Positions 32,006 through 39,283 of a stretch of 39,284 nt of DNA are shown here, piece after piece. Numbering within the stretch: the stretch's first letter is position 1; each line of letters starts with the position of its first letter. Origin of the DNA: Propionibacterium sp. (GTDB taxonomy: Bacteria; Actinomycetota; Actinomycetes; Propionibacteriales; Propionibacteriaceae); contig JALHFX010000013.1 of NCBI GenBank assembly GCA_022837595.1, forward strand, positions 1-39,284, read 5' to 3'. The notes under the pieces were generated by a model that did no database searches, was not told where the DNA came from, and saw only the letters and a list, made by a program, of their open reading frames with translations. The translations under genes and the position numbers were made by a program.

Positions 32006-32800
32006 TCAGATCCAGCCGGCGTACGGCTTCGCGCTCACCGAGTTGTTCAGCCAACGGATCATCGTGGTGAAATCGAATACGGGCAGCTGCACAGCGCGTT
32101 GTATCGCATATGCGTAGGGCGGCATATCGCTGCACTCGAGGCAGATGGCGCCGATATTCGGGTTGTCGTGTACTAGCTCTTCGGCAGCTGCCACGACTTC
32201 CAGTCGGACTTGAGCATTGTCGAAACACCCGCGATCTTCCATGATCGCTGAGAAATGGGGTGCGTGCCGTAAGTCCTTGATGACCAGTCGGTCGCTTTGT
32301 AGAATGCCGCATTCCTTGAGAAGTTGCGGCGTTAGCGCGGCTGCATTTGCAGTGAGTACCCCTATCTGGCTTCGTGTGCTGATACTGCTTTGAATCCATG
32401 GAATTTGAACGAGACTGGATAATGCCACTGGGATATCCATCGCGTCCGCAAGCCGCGATTGAAAATGGCCGAAGAATCCGCAAGCACCCGAGATGACCCG
32501 AACGCCCTCCCGTCGAAGCTCCGACGCTGCTTCCAGAATCGCCCCCCAAGCTTCGGGGTCGGCGGCGTGTAACTTGGGGGTGTCCAACCCGCGAACAGCC
32601 TTTAACCGCACCGGGAAGTCGTAAGTGTGAGCATTGACGACATTGCCCGGGACCAGTGGGTACCAGACGTTTTCAATATAGATAATCCCAGTGTTGTAGC
32701 CGGAGATATTCTGCCCCTTTGGCATACACACCCATTGAGTGGGCTCTTCGTCCGCGGGAATGTACCCGAATTCTCGTCTTTGGGAACTGGTTTGCTTCAT
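32006..32800 (-). CDS. Asp/Glu-racemase-superfamily protein, copy 2
   Basis: A 264-residue paralogue of the protein at 17125-17916. Shared blocks include PGNVVNAHTYDFPVRLKAV, ACGFFGHFQ (Cys107), ECSDMPPYAYAIQRAVQLPV (Cys223) and the ending KPYAGWI, so both catalytic cysteines are kept. The N-terminal 30 residues are different from copy 1. The ATG at 32800 is the only plausible start; further upstream there is no similarity. It ends 44 bases from a transposase remnant on the opposite strand and stands apart from other genes. Substrate unknown; two diverged copies in one cluster suggest two substrates or steps. Confidence 0.78.
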   Translation of the reverse strand: MKQTSSQRREFGYIPADEEPTQWVCMPKGQNISGYNTGIIYIENVWYPLVPGNVVNAHTYDFPVRLKAVRGLDTPKLHAADPEAWGAILEAASELRREGVRVISGACGFFGHFQSRLADAMDIPVALSSLVQIPWIQSSISTRSQIGVLTANAAALTPQLLKECGILQSDRLVIKDLRHAPHFSAIMEDRGCFDNAQVRLEVVAAAEELVHDNPNIGAICLECSDMPPYAYAIQRAVQLPVFDFTTMIRWLNNSVSAKPYAGWI

Positions 32801-33637
32801 TACTTGCCCTATCCAAATAGTTGTCGTCGTGCAGATCCTGATCAAATGCACGATGAGGCGTGAGCGGAATACGTGATTGGAGCAGGGGTCAGAAAGACCT
32901 TGCTGACCATGTGAAACGTGCGTGACGTCATGGCAAGCCTCCGCCATGCCGTCTTCTTGCCGCACCAGATTTCGGGTGGATGCTGCAACACCCATTGGCT
33001 GAGGGCTTTGGTGACCTGGCTGCGCCGCGTGACACACGGCGCGCGCAACACGGGCTGACGCCCCCGCTGGCGATCACGTGCCTGGGGCTTTGGTCGAGAG
33101 ACGGTCGCTGTTGGCACTCAGCGAATAGGCGTCTGATGTGGACTGAGTCGCGCTGTCCCCGTATTGGGTTGAGTGGCGTCGTCGGAGTTTGCGATACGGC
33201 ATCCCCTGGGATTGGTCGACGCGGATGGGTTCGATCGGAGAACGCCGCGTGGACTGCGGTATAGATCAAACAGAGCACACGTCGCCGAGCTGGCGGAATC
33301 GAAGGCAAGCCAATGCGCTGCGTCAGGCCAGCGGGGATCGGGAACCACGTCCACTTGGTTCCCGATCCCGTCTTCGACGAACACGTCCAGTGACTCACGG
33401 CCGACCGAGGTCCGCACAGTTTGGCAGCGGTGAGAAATGCTGGGATGGTCCGATCCGTCTGACCCGCCACAGCAGGATCACCTCCGCCTCACGGTGCCAC
33501 GGATGCGGCACCACGACTCGCTCGAACGTCTCGCATCTTTATGAGGGCTTTGCCACCCCTTCTGGCTGTGGCGTCACCGGAGACGTCTTTCTGGCAACGC
33601 CCCAGCCGAGGGGTGGTCTGAGTGTTGAGTCCTGTTG
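32801..33637. other. Intergenic region with decayed sequence and a strong stem-loop
   Basis: In 837 bases no gene can be supported. Short overlapping frames occur on both strands. A perfect 14-bp stem GGGATCGGGAACCA (33334-33347 with 33356-33369) has an 8-base loop; no T-run follows on either strand. A minus-strand stretch around 33290-33410 (LDVFVEDGIGNQVDVVPDPR) has protein-like composition and may be the remnant of a lost gene. Confidence 0.45.
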
Positions 33638-34543
33638 TTATGCTCCGGCGCTGAGTTCCTTCAGGATCTCAGCCAGCTCGGCGCGTTTGGAATCGGCGAG
33701 AGGCAGGATTGGCTTGCGGGGCTGCCCGACCGGCTGGCCGATGATCTCGAGCGCAGCTTTGATGCCCGCGACGTAATTGACCGATTCGAGGAAGTTGCTG
33801 AGCTTCCAGAGTGGCAACCACAGCTCACGAGCTCTTTCGAGATCCTTCTGGACCGCCAGAGTAGTCCACAGCTCAACGGCCCTCTCCGGGACAATCGAAG
33901 CTACACCCCAGACTGACCCCTTGGCGCCAGCAGCCATGCTGACGAAGGTGAGCGTATCCCAGCCGTTGAAGGAAGTGATTGCGTCGGCATGGACCGTGAG
34001 CAGCTCGACTTGGCCGACCATATTGCCTGAGGTGTCCTTGAGATAGTCGACTCCGTCGATGCTGCCCAGCTCGGCCAGCTCGGCTGCCTCGAGACGAAGT
34101 CCGGTGGCGCCGGGAACGTTGTAGTAGACGATCTGCAGGTCGATGGCCGAGGCAACGTCCGCGAGGAAGATCTTCAGCTCATCGAAGGAGAGCGGATCGT
34201 AGAACGGAGGTACGACCATGATCGCGTCAGCACCAGCCTGTTGAGCGTACTTGGCCTGCTCAACAGCACCTGGGGTGGAGACGGAGCCGACGCCGATAAC
34301 CACCTTGATGCGTCCTGCAACGGCATCGATGTAGGCCTTGACAACCTGACGGTATTCGTCGGTGGTCAGGTTGGTGAACTCTCCAGTCGTTCCTGTCGGC
34401 ACGATACCGTCGAGACCGGCAGCGACATAGCGCTCGACCTGACGACGCAGGGCATCCTCGTCAATGGCACTACCATCGGCAGTGAAGGGAGTGGGCACAG
34501 CAGCCAGGATGCCGCGCAGGTCAGCGTTCTTGCGAGTAGACAT
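33638..34543 (-). CDS. DapA-family lyase/aldolase, not a true dihydrodipicolinate synthase
   Basis: A 301-residue TIM-barrel protein of the DHDPS / N-acetylneuraminate lyase family. The Schiff-base Lys169 is in VDYLKDTSGN, the catalytic Tyr141 in VYYNVPGATG, and the carboxylate-binding loop GTTGE is at 51-55. The arginine that binds the second carboxylate in DapA (Y-N-x-P-x-R-T-G) is replaced by Ala146, so lysine biosynthesis is unlikely. Relatives of this kind include pyrroline-4-hydroxy-2-carboxylate deaminase and sugar-acid lyases. It is the second gene of an operon after the DadA-like gene (40 bases), with TAGGAGGAAT before the ATG at 34543. The pair recalls D-hydroxyproline degradation modules, though the rest of that pathway is incomplete here. 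Confidence 0.85.
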   Translation of the reverse strand: MSTRKNADLRGILAAVPTPFTADGSAIDEDALRRQVERYVAAGLDGIVPTGTTGEFTNLTTDEYRQVVKAYIDAVAGRIKVVIGVGSVSTPGAVEQAKYAQQAGADAIMVVPPFYDPLSFDELKIFLADVASAIDLQIVYYNVPGATGLRLEAAELAELGSIDGVDYLKDTSGNMVGQVELLTVHADAITSFNGWDTLTFVSMAAGAKGSVWGVASIVPERAVELWTTLAVQKDLERARELWLPLWKLSNFLESVNYVAGIKAALEIIGQPVGQPRKPILPLADSKRAELAEILKELSAGA

Positions 34544-34583
34544 TGAGTGTATTCCTCCTAGTGATTTGAATAATTTCGGATGA

Positions 34584-35831
34584 TCAACGTCCGCCAAGGA
34601 AGCGGGTCGAAGCGTAGGGTCGTAGTGCCGGAGAGAATTCGTCGTGCATGATTAACCTGGTCAGCGCCTCTGCAGTCGCCGGTGCCTGCGTCATTCCGAA
34701 CATGGCGTGACCAGTACCGACGAAGGCGTTGCGCAGAGTGCCCAGGCGGCCAATGATCGGCAGGTTGTCGGCCGACATCGGACGCATCCCAGCGAGCGCA
34801 GTGGGCATTACTCTCGGGGACTCGAAATCGCGGAAGTACTCACCAGGCGCGCGAAGGACGGCGTCCACGCGAACTTGGTTGATCTCCTCGTCCAAGCCTG
34901 CGATCTCCATCGTGCCGCAAGCACGGAGACGGTCGTTAAATGAGGTGATGGCGACATTAGCGTCGCCGAGGTTGATGGGGCACCGCAGCTCTATGGGCTC
35001 AAGATCAACGCTGTAGCCTTTTCCGGCTCTGATCGGCAGGTCCAGACCGAACTTCTGCGATACCTGTCCGCTCCACGCACCGGCAGCCAGCACGTAGTTG
35101 TCGGCGGTGAAGATCTGTCGGCCTGAGGCGATGGAGCGCACACGGCCATCGACGATGTCGACCCGGTCAATCGGGGCTTTCTCCACAATCTCGGCGCCGA
35201 GCTCTACGAGGCGTTTGTGTAGCGCGCCAGCCAGCGCACGAGGATCGACGGCGCGTTCCTTCGGAAAATACCAGCCGCCATAGACGCTGTCCGCCAGACG
35301 CGGTTCGAACTCGCGAACTGCGTCACCGACGAACATTGTCGGCGCCAGACCATAGCGTTCCAGCAACTCGCGGTACAAGAGCAAAGCTAGACCTTCAAAG
35401 TTTGCCTTATCTTTATAGGCGAGCAACAGGCCTTGCGTCTCCAGCTGAAAGTCCATGCCGTCTGCCCGATATTCATCGAAGAATTTCAGGGTGTTCTTGG
35501 TGAATTCGAGATTCGCAGCGAAGCCGGCACGCTGCGCTTTCGACGTGCAGGTGCTCAGCATCCGGAGGAGGAAGGCCAGCTCATCGGGCTTGACAGTTGG
35601 CTTGATATAGACCGGGCTATCGGGCTGTAGCATCCATTTGAGCACTGGCCAAATGACGGTCGGCCCGGTTAAAGGAGCGCTGTCGGCAGGCACTAGCCAC
35701 CCTGCGTTGGTGTCGGTGGCTCCGAGGCCTGTCTCACGCGCATCGACGAGCGTGACCGAGGCACCCTCCTTGACCAAATGATAGGCGGTGGTCAGGCCGA
35801 TAATGCCGCCACCGATAACAACAACATGCAT
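34584..35831 (-). CDS. DadA-like FAD-dependent D-amino acid dehydrogenase
   Basis: A 415-residue flavoenzyme of the DAO family that oxidises an amino acid to an imino acid. The FAD fold at the N-terminus reads HVVVIGGGIIGLTTAYHLVK with LVDARETGLGATDTNAG after it. The C-terminal block with GMRPMSADNLPIIGRLG and VGTGHAMFGMTQAPATAEA is typical for DadA and D-hydroxyproline dehydrogenases. Start ATG 35831 has GAGAGGGG before it; the frame is open 7 codons further, to TTG 35852, without reason to start there. It is the first gene of the minus-strand pair with the DapA-like lyase and is divergent from acuI across a region with cluster operators. Confidence 0.87.
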   Translation of the reverse strand: MHVVVIGGGIIGLTTAYHLVKEGASVTLVDARETGLGATDTNAGWLVPADSAPLTGPTVIWPVLKWMLQPDSPVYIKPTVKPDELAFLLRMLSTCTSKAQRAGFAANLEFTKNTLKFFDEYRADGMDFQLETQGLLLAYKDKANFEGLALLLYRELLERYGLAPTMFVGDAVREFEPRLADSVYGGWYFPKERAVDPRALAGALHKRLVELGAEIVEKAPIDRVDIVDGRVRSIASGRQIFTADNYVLAAGAWSGQVSQKFGLDLPIRAGKGYSVDLEPIELRCPINLGDANVAITSFNDRLRACGTMEIAGLDEEINQVRVDAVLRAPGEYFRDFESPRVMPTALAGMRPMSADNLPIIGRLGTLRNAFVGTGHAMFGMTQAPATAEALTRLIMHDEFSPALRPYASTRFLGGR

Positions 35832-36272
35832 GTGGTTCCCCTCTCGAATCAAGCCCGCCGCGACGATGGGTAGAGCTGCCGCGGTTCCTCGCCATGCCGG
35901 TTGATAACGCTGTCGGCCAGAAGCGCAGGGTTGAGAACACGACGCAACACTGACCGTGCTCGGCAGGCTCCTGTGCGGGAGATAGATGACGGCATAGGCA
36001 TTGGCAACTCAAACCTCTTTGTCAGATCGCCAGACAATCTGCTTTCAGACGAAACCTATCAGTCCGAACTGTCGGAAGCAACATCTGGTCCGAAATTGTC
36101 TTACAGAGCAGACCTGCTGGCGTCCTGGGCCTCGGTGGTGCCCGATGCTGAGAAAGGCCGAGGAACGCCGGCCTGGCACCGCCGTGTTCTTGTCAGACTG
36201 CAAGGTTTTATGACAATCTGTTCCTCTACGCTGCAGATCGCCTTGTTGGCCATTCCTGGAGAGGATTCCTCT
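35832..36272. promoter_or_regulatory. Divergent regulatory region between the DadA-like gene and acuI
   Basis: No gene is supported in this stretch. An exact CAGACAATCTG dyad lies at 36031-36041, preceded by TGTCAGATC and followed by TTTCAGAC. Nearer to acuI, TTGTCA (36190-36195) and TGACAATCTG (36211-36220) form a further inverted pair; TTGTCA with GACAAT at 36212-36217 (16-base spacing) could also be the -35 and -10 of acuI. ATTGTCTTA near 36095 is another partial match. Several half-sites suggest cooperative binding of the cluster regulator. Confidence 0.6.
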
Positions 36273-37259
36273 ATGTTCAAGGGCGTACTAATCGAAAACG
36301 ACGACGCGGGTTATCGAGCGAACCTCGTGAATATCGACGAGGCACAGTTGCCCGAAGGTGATGTCAGTGTGAAAGTTGCCTACACCGGGCTGAACTACAA
36401 AGATGCGCTAGCGATCACAGGACGCGGAAAGATTGCGCGACAGTTCCCAATGGTTCCCGGTGTTGATCTGGTCGGTATTGTTCAGGAGAGCCTCCACCCC
36501 GCCTACAAACCGGGCGATCGGGTATTGCTCAACGGTTGGGGGGTTGGGGAGCGTCACTGGGGCGGCATGGCACAGAAAGCTCGTTTGAAGGGTGATTGGC
36601 TAGTGCCTTTGCCAGCGCAGTTCTCGCCCAAACAGGCGATGGCCATCGGTACCGCCGGCTACACCGCAATGCTGTGCGTGCTGGCTCTCGAAAAGCATGG
36701 AGTCGCCCCGGACAGCGGCGAGATAGTCGTTACCGGTGCCGCGGGCGGCGTCGGTAGCGTCGCGACGGCCGTACTCTCTAAGCTAGGGTACTCCGTCGTG
36801 GCGGTCACGGGACGCCCAAAGGAAGCTGAATATGTCCGCGCCCTCGGCGCTGGCGAAGTGCTCGACCGCAGCGAATTCGATGGCCCAAGCAGGCCACTGG
36901 CCAAGGCACGGTGGGCAGGCGCGATCGATGTCGTGGGCAGCCACACTCTGGCCAACATCTGCGCTACTACCAACTACCGTGGAGTGGTGACTGCTTGCGG
37001 CATGGCTGGTGGCATGGAGTTCCCCGCGTCCGTCGCGCCGTTCATCTTGCGTGGAATCACGTTGGTAGGTATCGACAGTGTGATGTGCCCCAGAAGCGAA
37101 AGACTGATTGCCTGGGAGCGCCTCGGTTCCGATCTCGATCCGACCAAGCTTGGACTGATCACAAGCAGCATCGGGTTGAACGAGGTCATTCCAACCGCTG
37201 AACGGATGCTCGCCGGAGAGATCCGGGGACGCGTCATCGTCGATGTCAATGAAGTCTGA
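36273..37259 (+). CDS. acuI: Acrylyl-CoA reductase (NADPH), AcuI/YhdH type
   Basis: A 328-residue medium-chain reductase that reduces acrylyl-CoA to propionyl-CoA with NADPH, known from DMSP/acrylate and 3-hydroxypropionate metabolism. The family pattern is complete: YTGLNYKDALAITGRGKI (37-54), VPGVDLVGIV, GWGVGERHWGGMAQKARLKG (89-107), the nucleotide fold VVTGAAGGVGSVATAVLSKL (152-171), and CGMAGGMEFPASVAPFILRG with LVGIDSV near the C-terminus. I chose ATG 36273, which has GGAGAGGA upstream and gives the family N-terminus MFKGVLIE. In this cluster it could consume the acrylyl-CoA released by the ammonia-lyase. It carries the cluster operator upstream. Confidence 0.92.
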   Translation: MFKGVLIENDDAGYRANLVNIDEAQLPEGDVSVKVAYTGLNYKDALAITGRGKIARQFPMVPGVDLVGIVQESLHPAYKPGDRVLLNGWGVGERHWGGMAQKARLKGDWLVPLPAQFSPKQAMAIGTAGYTAMLCVLALEKHGVAPDSGEIVVTGAAGGVGSVATAVLSKLGYSVVAVTGRPKEAEYVRALGAGEVLDRSEFDGPSRPLAKARWAGAIDVVGSHTLANICATTNYRGVVTACGMAGGMEFPASVAPFILRGITLVGIDSVMCPRSERLIAWERLGSDLDPTKLGLITSSIGLNEVIPTAERMLAGEIRGRVIVDVNEV

Positions 37260-37427
37260 GCTAGCCGCCTCTCACCATGCCAATCTGAAGCTTGGTATCT
37301 TATAGTGGGCTCCCGTCCGGAATGGGCTCGCACTCGCGGAAAGTAGCTCCGCATGGCCGTGCCGGGTTGCTGTATTACCGACTGATTTGGCTCAATCGAG
37401 CGAGTAAACAGACCACGAGCCTCCCGT

Positions 37428-37438
37428 CAGACAATCTG
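37428..37438. promoter_or_regulatory. Operator before the GntR regulator gene
   Basis: CAGACAATCTG, identical to the sites at 25681 and 36031, ends 12 bases before the ATG of the GntR gene. CAGA and TCTG form the arms around CAA. Its position points to autoregulation by the gene product. Confidence 0.65.
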
Positions 37439-37450
37439 CGTTAGGATGAA

Positions 37451-38185
37451 ATGGTGACCAGCGAAGCCCGAACCATGTCTCAATGGACTCAACAACAACA
37501 CGCGAGCGAACCACGCGGGCCTGCTCAGGTCACTACGCTTTCCAGGAAAGCTGCCGCGGGCCGCGAGATCCGTCGAGCCGTTGCCCTGGGTTACCTCAAG
37601 CCGGGAGCCAAGGTCACTGAAGCACAACTGGCGTCCGATCTTGGGGTGAGCCGACCCACAGTGCGTGAAGCACTGAATCAGCTCACAGGCGAGGGCCTTA
37701 TTGTTCAGGAGCCTTATCGAGGTTTTCGGATCGCCGAGGTCAACAACAGTCAACTCCGCGATATTGCTGCAACCAGAGTCGGACTGGACATGCTCGCGAT
37801 CGATGCCATTCTCGCCGACCCGACCGGTCGACGCATGTCCATCGTCCAGGAAGGCTGGACTCAGTTCAGCCGGACTACGTATGATCCTGATCCGATAGTT
37901 CAGCTTGAGGCTCATCTGACCTTCCACCGCCAGATCTGGATAGCTTCCGAGAACTATATGTTGATCAATCTTTGGCCAGTAACCAAGGCGCACATCACGA
38001 TTGCGCTGGCGGCCGATCAGCGCACGCGCTCTGATCCGGATCGCGCCTATAAGCTCCACGCCGACTTGATGGATGCGATTTTGACTGAGGATCGTGCCGC
38101 CATTCACAAGGCCTTCATCGCACACACCATTGACAGCGCAGAAGAACTCATCTCGATGTTAGCCAAGGGAGGAAAGCCGTCATGA
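37451..38185 (+). CDS. GntR/FCD-family transcriptional regulator of the acyl-CoA cluster
   Basis: A 244-residue regulator with an N-terminal winged helix (about 30-100): AVALGYLKPGAKVTEAQLAS, DLGVSRPTVREALNQLTGEG and LIVQEPYRGFRIAEV. The C-terminal half is an all-helical FCD-type ligand domain with the histidines of HLTFHRQIW and AFIAHTIDSAEELI. The ATG at 37451 has AGGA upstream; a second ATG at 37475 is possible. It overlaps the following SDR gene by 4 bases. The palindrome right before its start is found again before acuI and before the proline-racemase-like gene, so it is the best candidate for the regulator of the whole cluster. Confidence 0.88.
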   Translation: MVTSEARTMSQWTQQQHASEPRGPAQVTTLSRKAAAGREIRRAVALGYLKPGAKVTEAQLASDLGVSRPTVREALNQLTGEGLIVQEPYRGFRIAEVNNSQLRDIAATRVGLDMLAIDAILADPTGRRMSIVQEGWTQFSRTTYDPDPIVQLEAHLTFHRQIWIASENYMLINLWPVTKAHITIALAADQRTRSDPDRAYKLHADLMDAILTEDRAAIHKAFIAHTIDSAEELISMLAKGGKPS

Positions 38186-38784
38186 AGGTACTAGTCATCG
38201 GGGCAAGCGGACAGGTCGGGCGCGCGGCAGTCGCCGCGCTGACCGCGGCGGACCACGAAGTCGTGGCGGTAAGCCGCAACACGACTCCATCCGTGGACGT
38301 CACAGACTCCGCGTCGATCGAGAGGCTCTTCGAACAAGTGGGTCATGTGGATGCCGTCGCCGTCGCGCACGGGGACGTTCCCTTCAAGCCGCTGGCTGCA
38401 CTCGAACGCGAGGACTACATTGCCGGCTTCAGAGGGAAGGTGCTCAGTCAACTCGATGTTGTCCGCATCGGAACGCCCTTTGTTCGCGATGGCGGCTCTT
38501 TCACGCTGACCACTGGCATCCTGGCCCGCGAACCGATCCTCGGCGGAGCCGCGGCATCAATGGCGAACGGCGCACTCGAGTCGTTCGTTCTCGCAGCCGC
38601 AGTCGAGTTGCCTCGCGGTATCCGGATCAATGCGGTCAGTCCCTCGGTCTTAGCCGAAGCCGTGGGCTATCACAGTGCTTTCCCCGGATTCGGGCAGGTG
38701 TCTTCTGCCGTTGTCGGCCGGGCTTTCCGAAAGTCTGTCGATGGCGTGCAGACCGGCAAGATCATCGCTCTCGAAGGAGAGTAA
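38182..38784 (+). CDS. Atypical short-chain dehydrogenase/reductase (SDR)
   Basis: A 200-residue SDR protein. The nucleotide motif is intact: KVLVIGASGQVGRAAVAAL (2-20). The usual catalytic YxxxK is missing; the corresponding place reads GGAAASMANGALESFVLAAA, and RGIRINAVSPSVLAE follows as in other SDRs. It belongs to a known group of short SDR-like proteins without the Tyr-Lys pair, so catalysis is either unusual or lost. Its ATG overlaps the GntR stop (ATGA), hence one transcript with the regulator. Its role in the cluster is unknown. Confidence 0.8.
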   Translation: MKVLVIGASGQVGRAAVAALTAADHEVVAVSRNTTPSVDVTDSASIERLFEQVGHVDAVAVAHGDVPFKPLAALEREDYIAGFRGKVLSQLDVVRIGTPFVRDGGSFTLTTGILAREPILGGAAASMANGALESFVLAAAVELPRGIRINAVSPSVLAEAVGYHSAFPGFGQVSSAVVGRAFRKSVDGVQTGKIIALEGE

Positions 38785-39109
38785 TCGGTGCCGGCACCGC
38801 TCGCTGGCCTCAATACGTGCGCGTACGACTGCCCGACAGGCGTCTTTAAGCCTGAATCCGCCGATGGGCCGCGTCGCGCACGCCAGGGGACGCGCAGCAG
38901 CGGGAAATCGGCGGATTCAGGTTAAGACGACGGAGGCTGTTCAAAGTGGCCTTCAAAGCGAACGCAATGCTTGGGCGTGTACTGACGACTTAACGACAAG
39001 CGGTTCTAGTGACCGGTGTCAGCGACGCATCAGAAGTACGCTCGCCGGGCCGAACAGCCGAGGAAACGATAGCGGCAACTCACCCACGGTTTCCGGAGTT
39101 CGTCAAGGC
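38785..39109. repeat. Gap with a long inverted repeat after the SDR gene
   Basis: The arms CCTGAATCCGCCGAT (38851-38865) and its exact complement (38907-38921) are 15 bp long and extend by an imperfect CTTTAAG/TTAAGA match. Within the 41-base middle a smaller pair, CGCGTC and GACGCG, is nested. GGTGCCGGCACC just after the SDR stop is another short palindrome. No T-run follows. It may end the gntR-SDR transcript or be a small mobile-element relic. No gene is seen in this gap. Confidence 0.6.
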
Positions 39110-39283
39110 CTAGGAGCCGTCCACGAAGATTGCTAAGATCCTGCCGGTCATTAGCGGGCTGTCTTCGGCGATCTGGCGGCTTGCCTTCCGGGTGATTTCA
39201 TCGGTGAGACGGAGCACGATGTCGGGTAGCGAATACCAGAAGGGGTGGCTACTGACATCCGTGAGGTTCTTGATAAGTCGAGC
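39110..39283 (-). CDS. C-terminal end of an unrecognised protein, cut by the window edge
   Basis: An open minus-strand frame of 57 codons runs in from the right edge and ends at TAG (39110-39112). It reads SSHPFWYSLPDIVLRLTDEI, then TRKASRQIAEDSPLMTGRIL and AIFVDGS. Charged and hydrophobic residues alternate as in a helical soluble protein. I do not recognise the family, and the frame could still be accidental. Confidence 0.4.
   Translation of the reverse strand, partial: ARLIKNLTDVSSHPFWYSLPDIVLRLTDEITRKASRQIAEDSPLMTGRILAIFVDGS

Noticed and set aside
33189..33776. Plus-strand frame of 195 codons before the DapA-like gene
   Set aside because: Runs antisense into the DapA-like gene and has no protein motif.
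25872..35831. A complete standard 4-hydroxyproline degradation pathway
   Set aside because: DadA-like and DapA-like proteins fit, but the racemase homologue lacks the first catalytic Cys needed for an epimerase and the aldehyde dehydrogenase is of the CoA-acylating type.
35849..36037. Minus-strand frame of 62 codons before the DadA-like gene
   Set aside because: It would start at TTG within the cluster operator and has no ribosome-binding site or known family, although its last 30 residues look protein-like.
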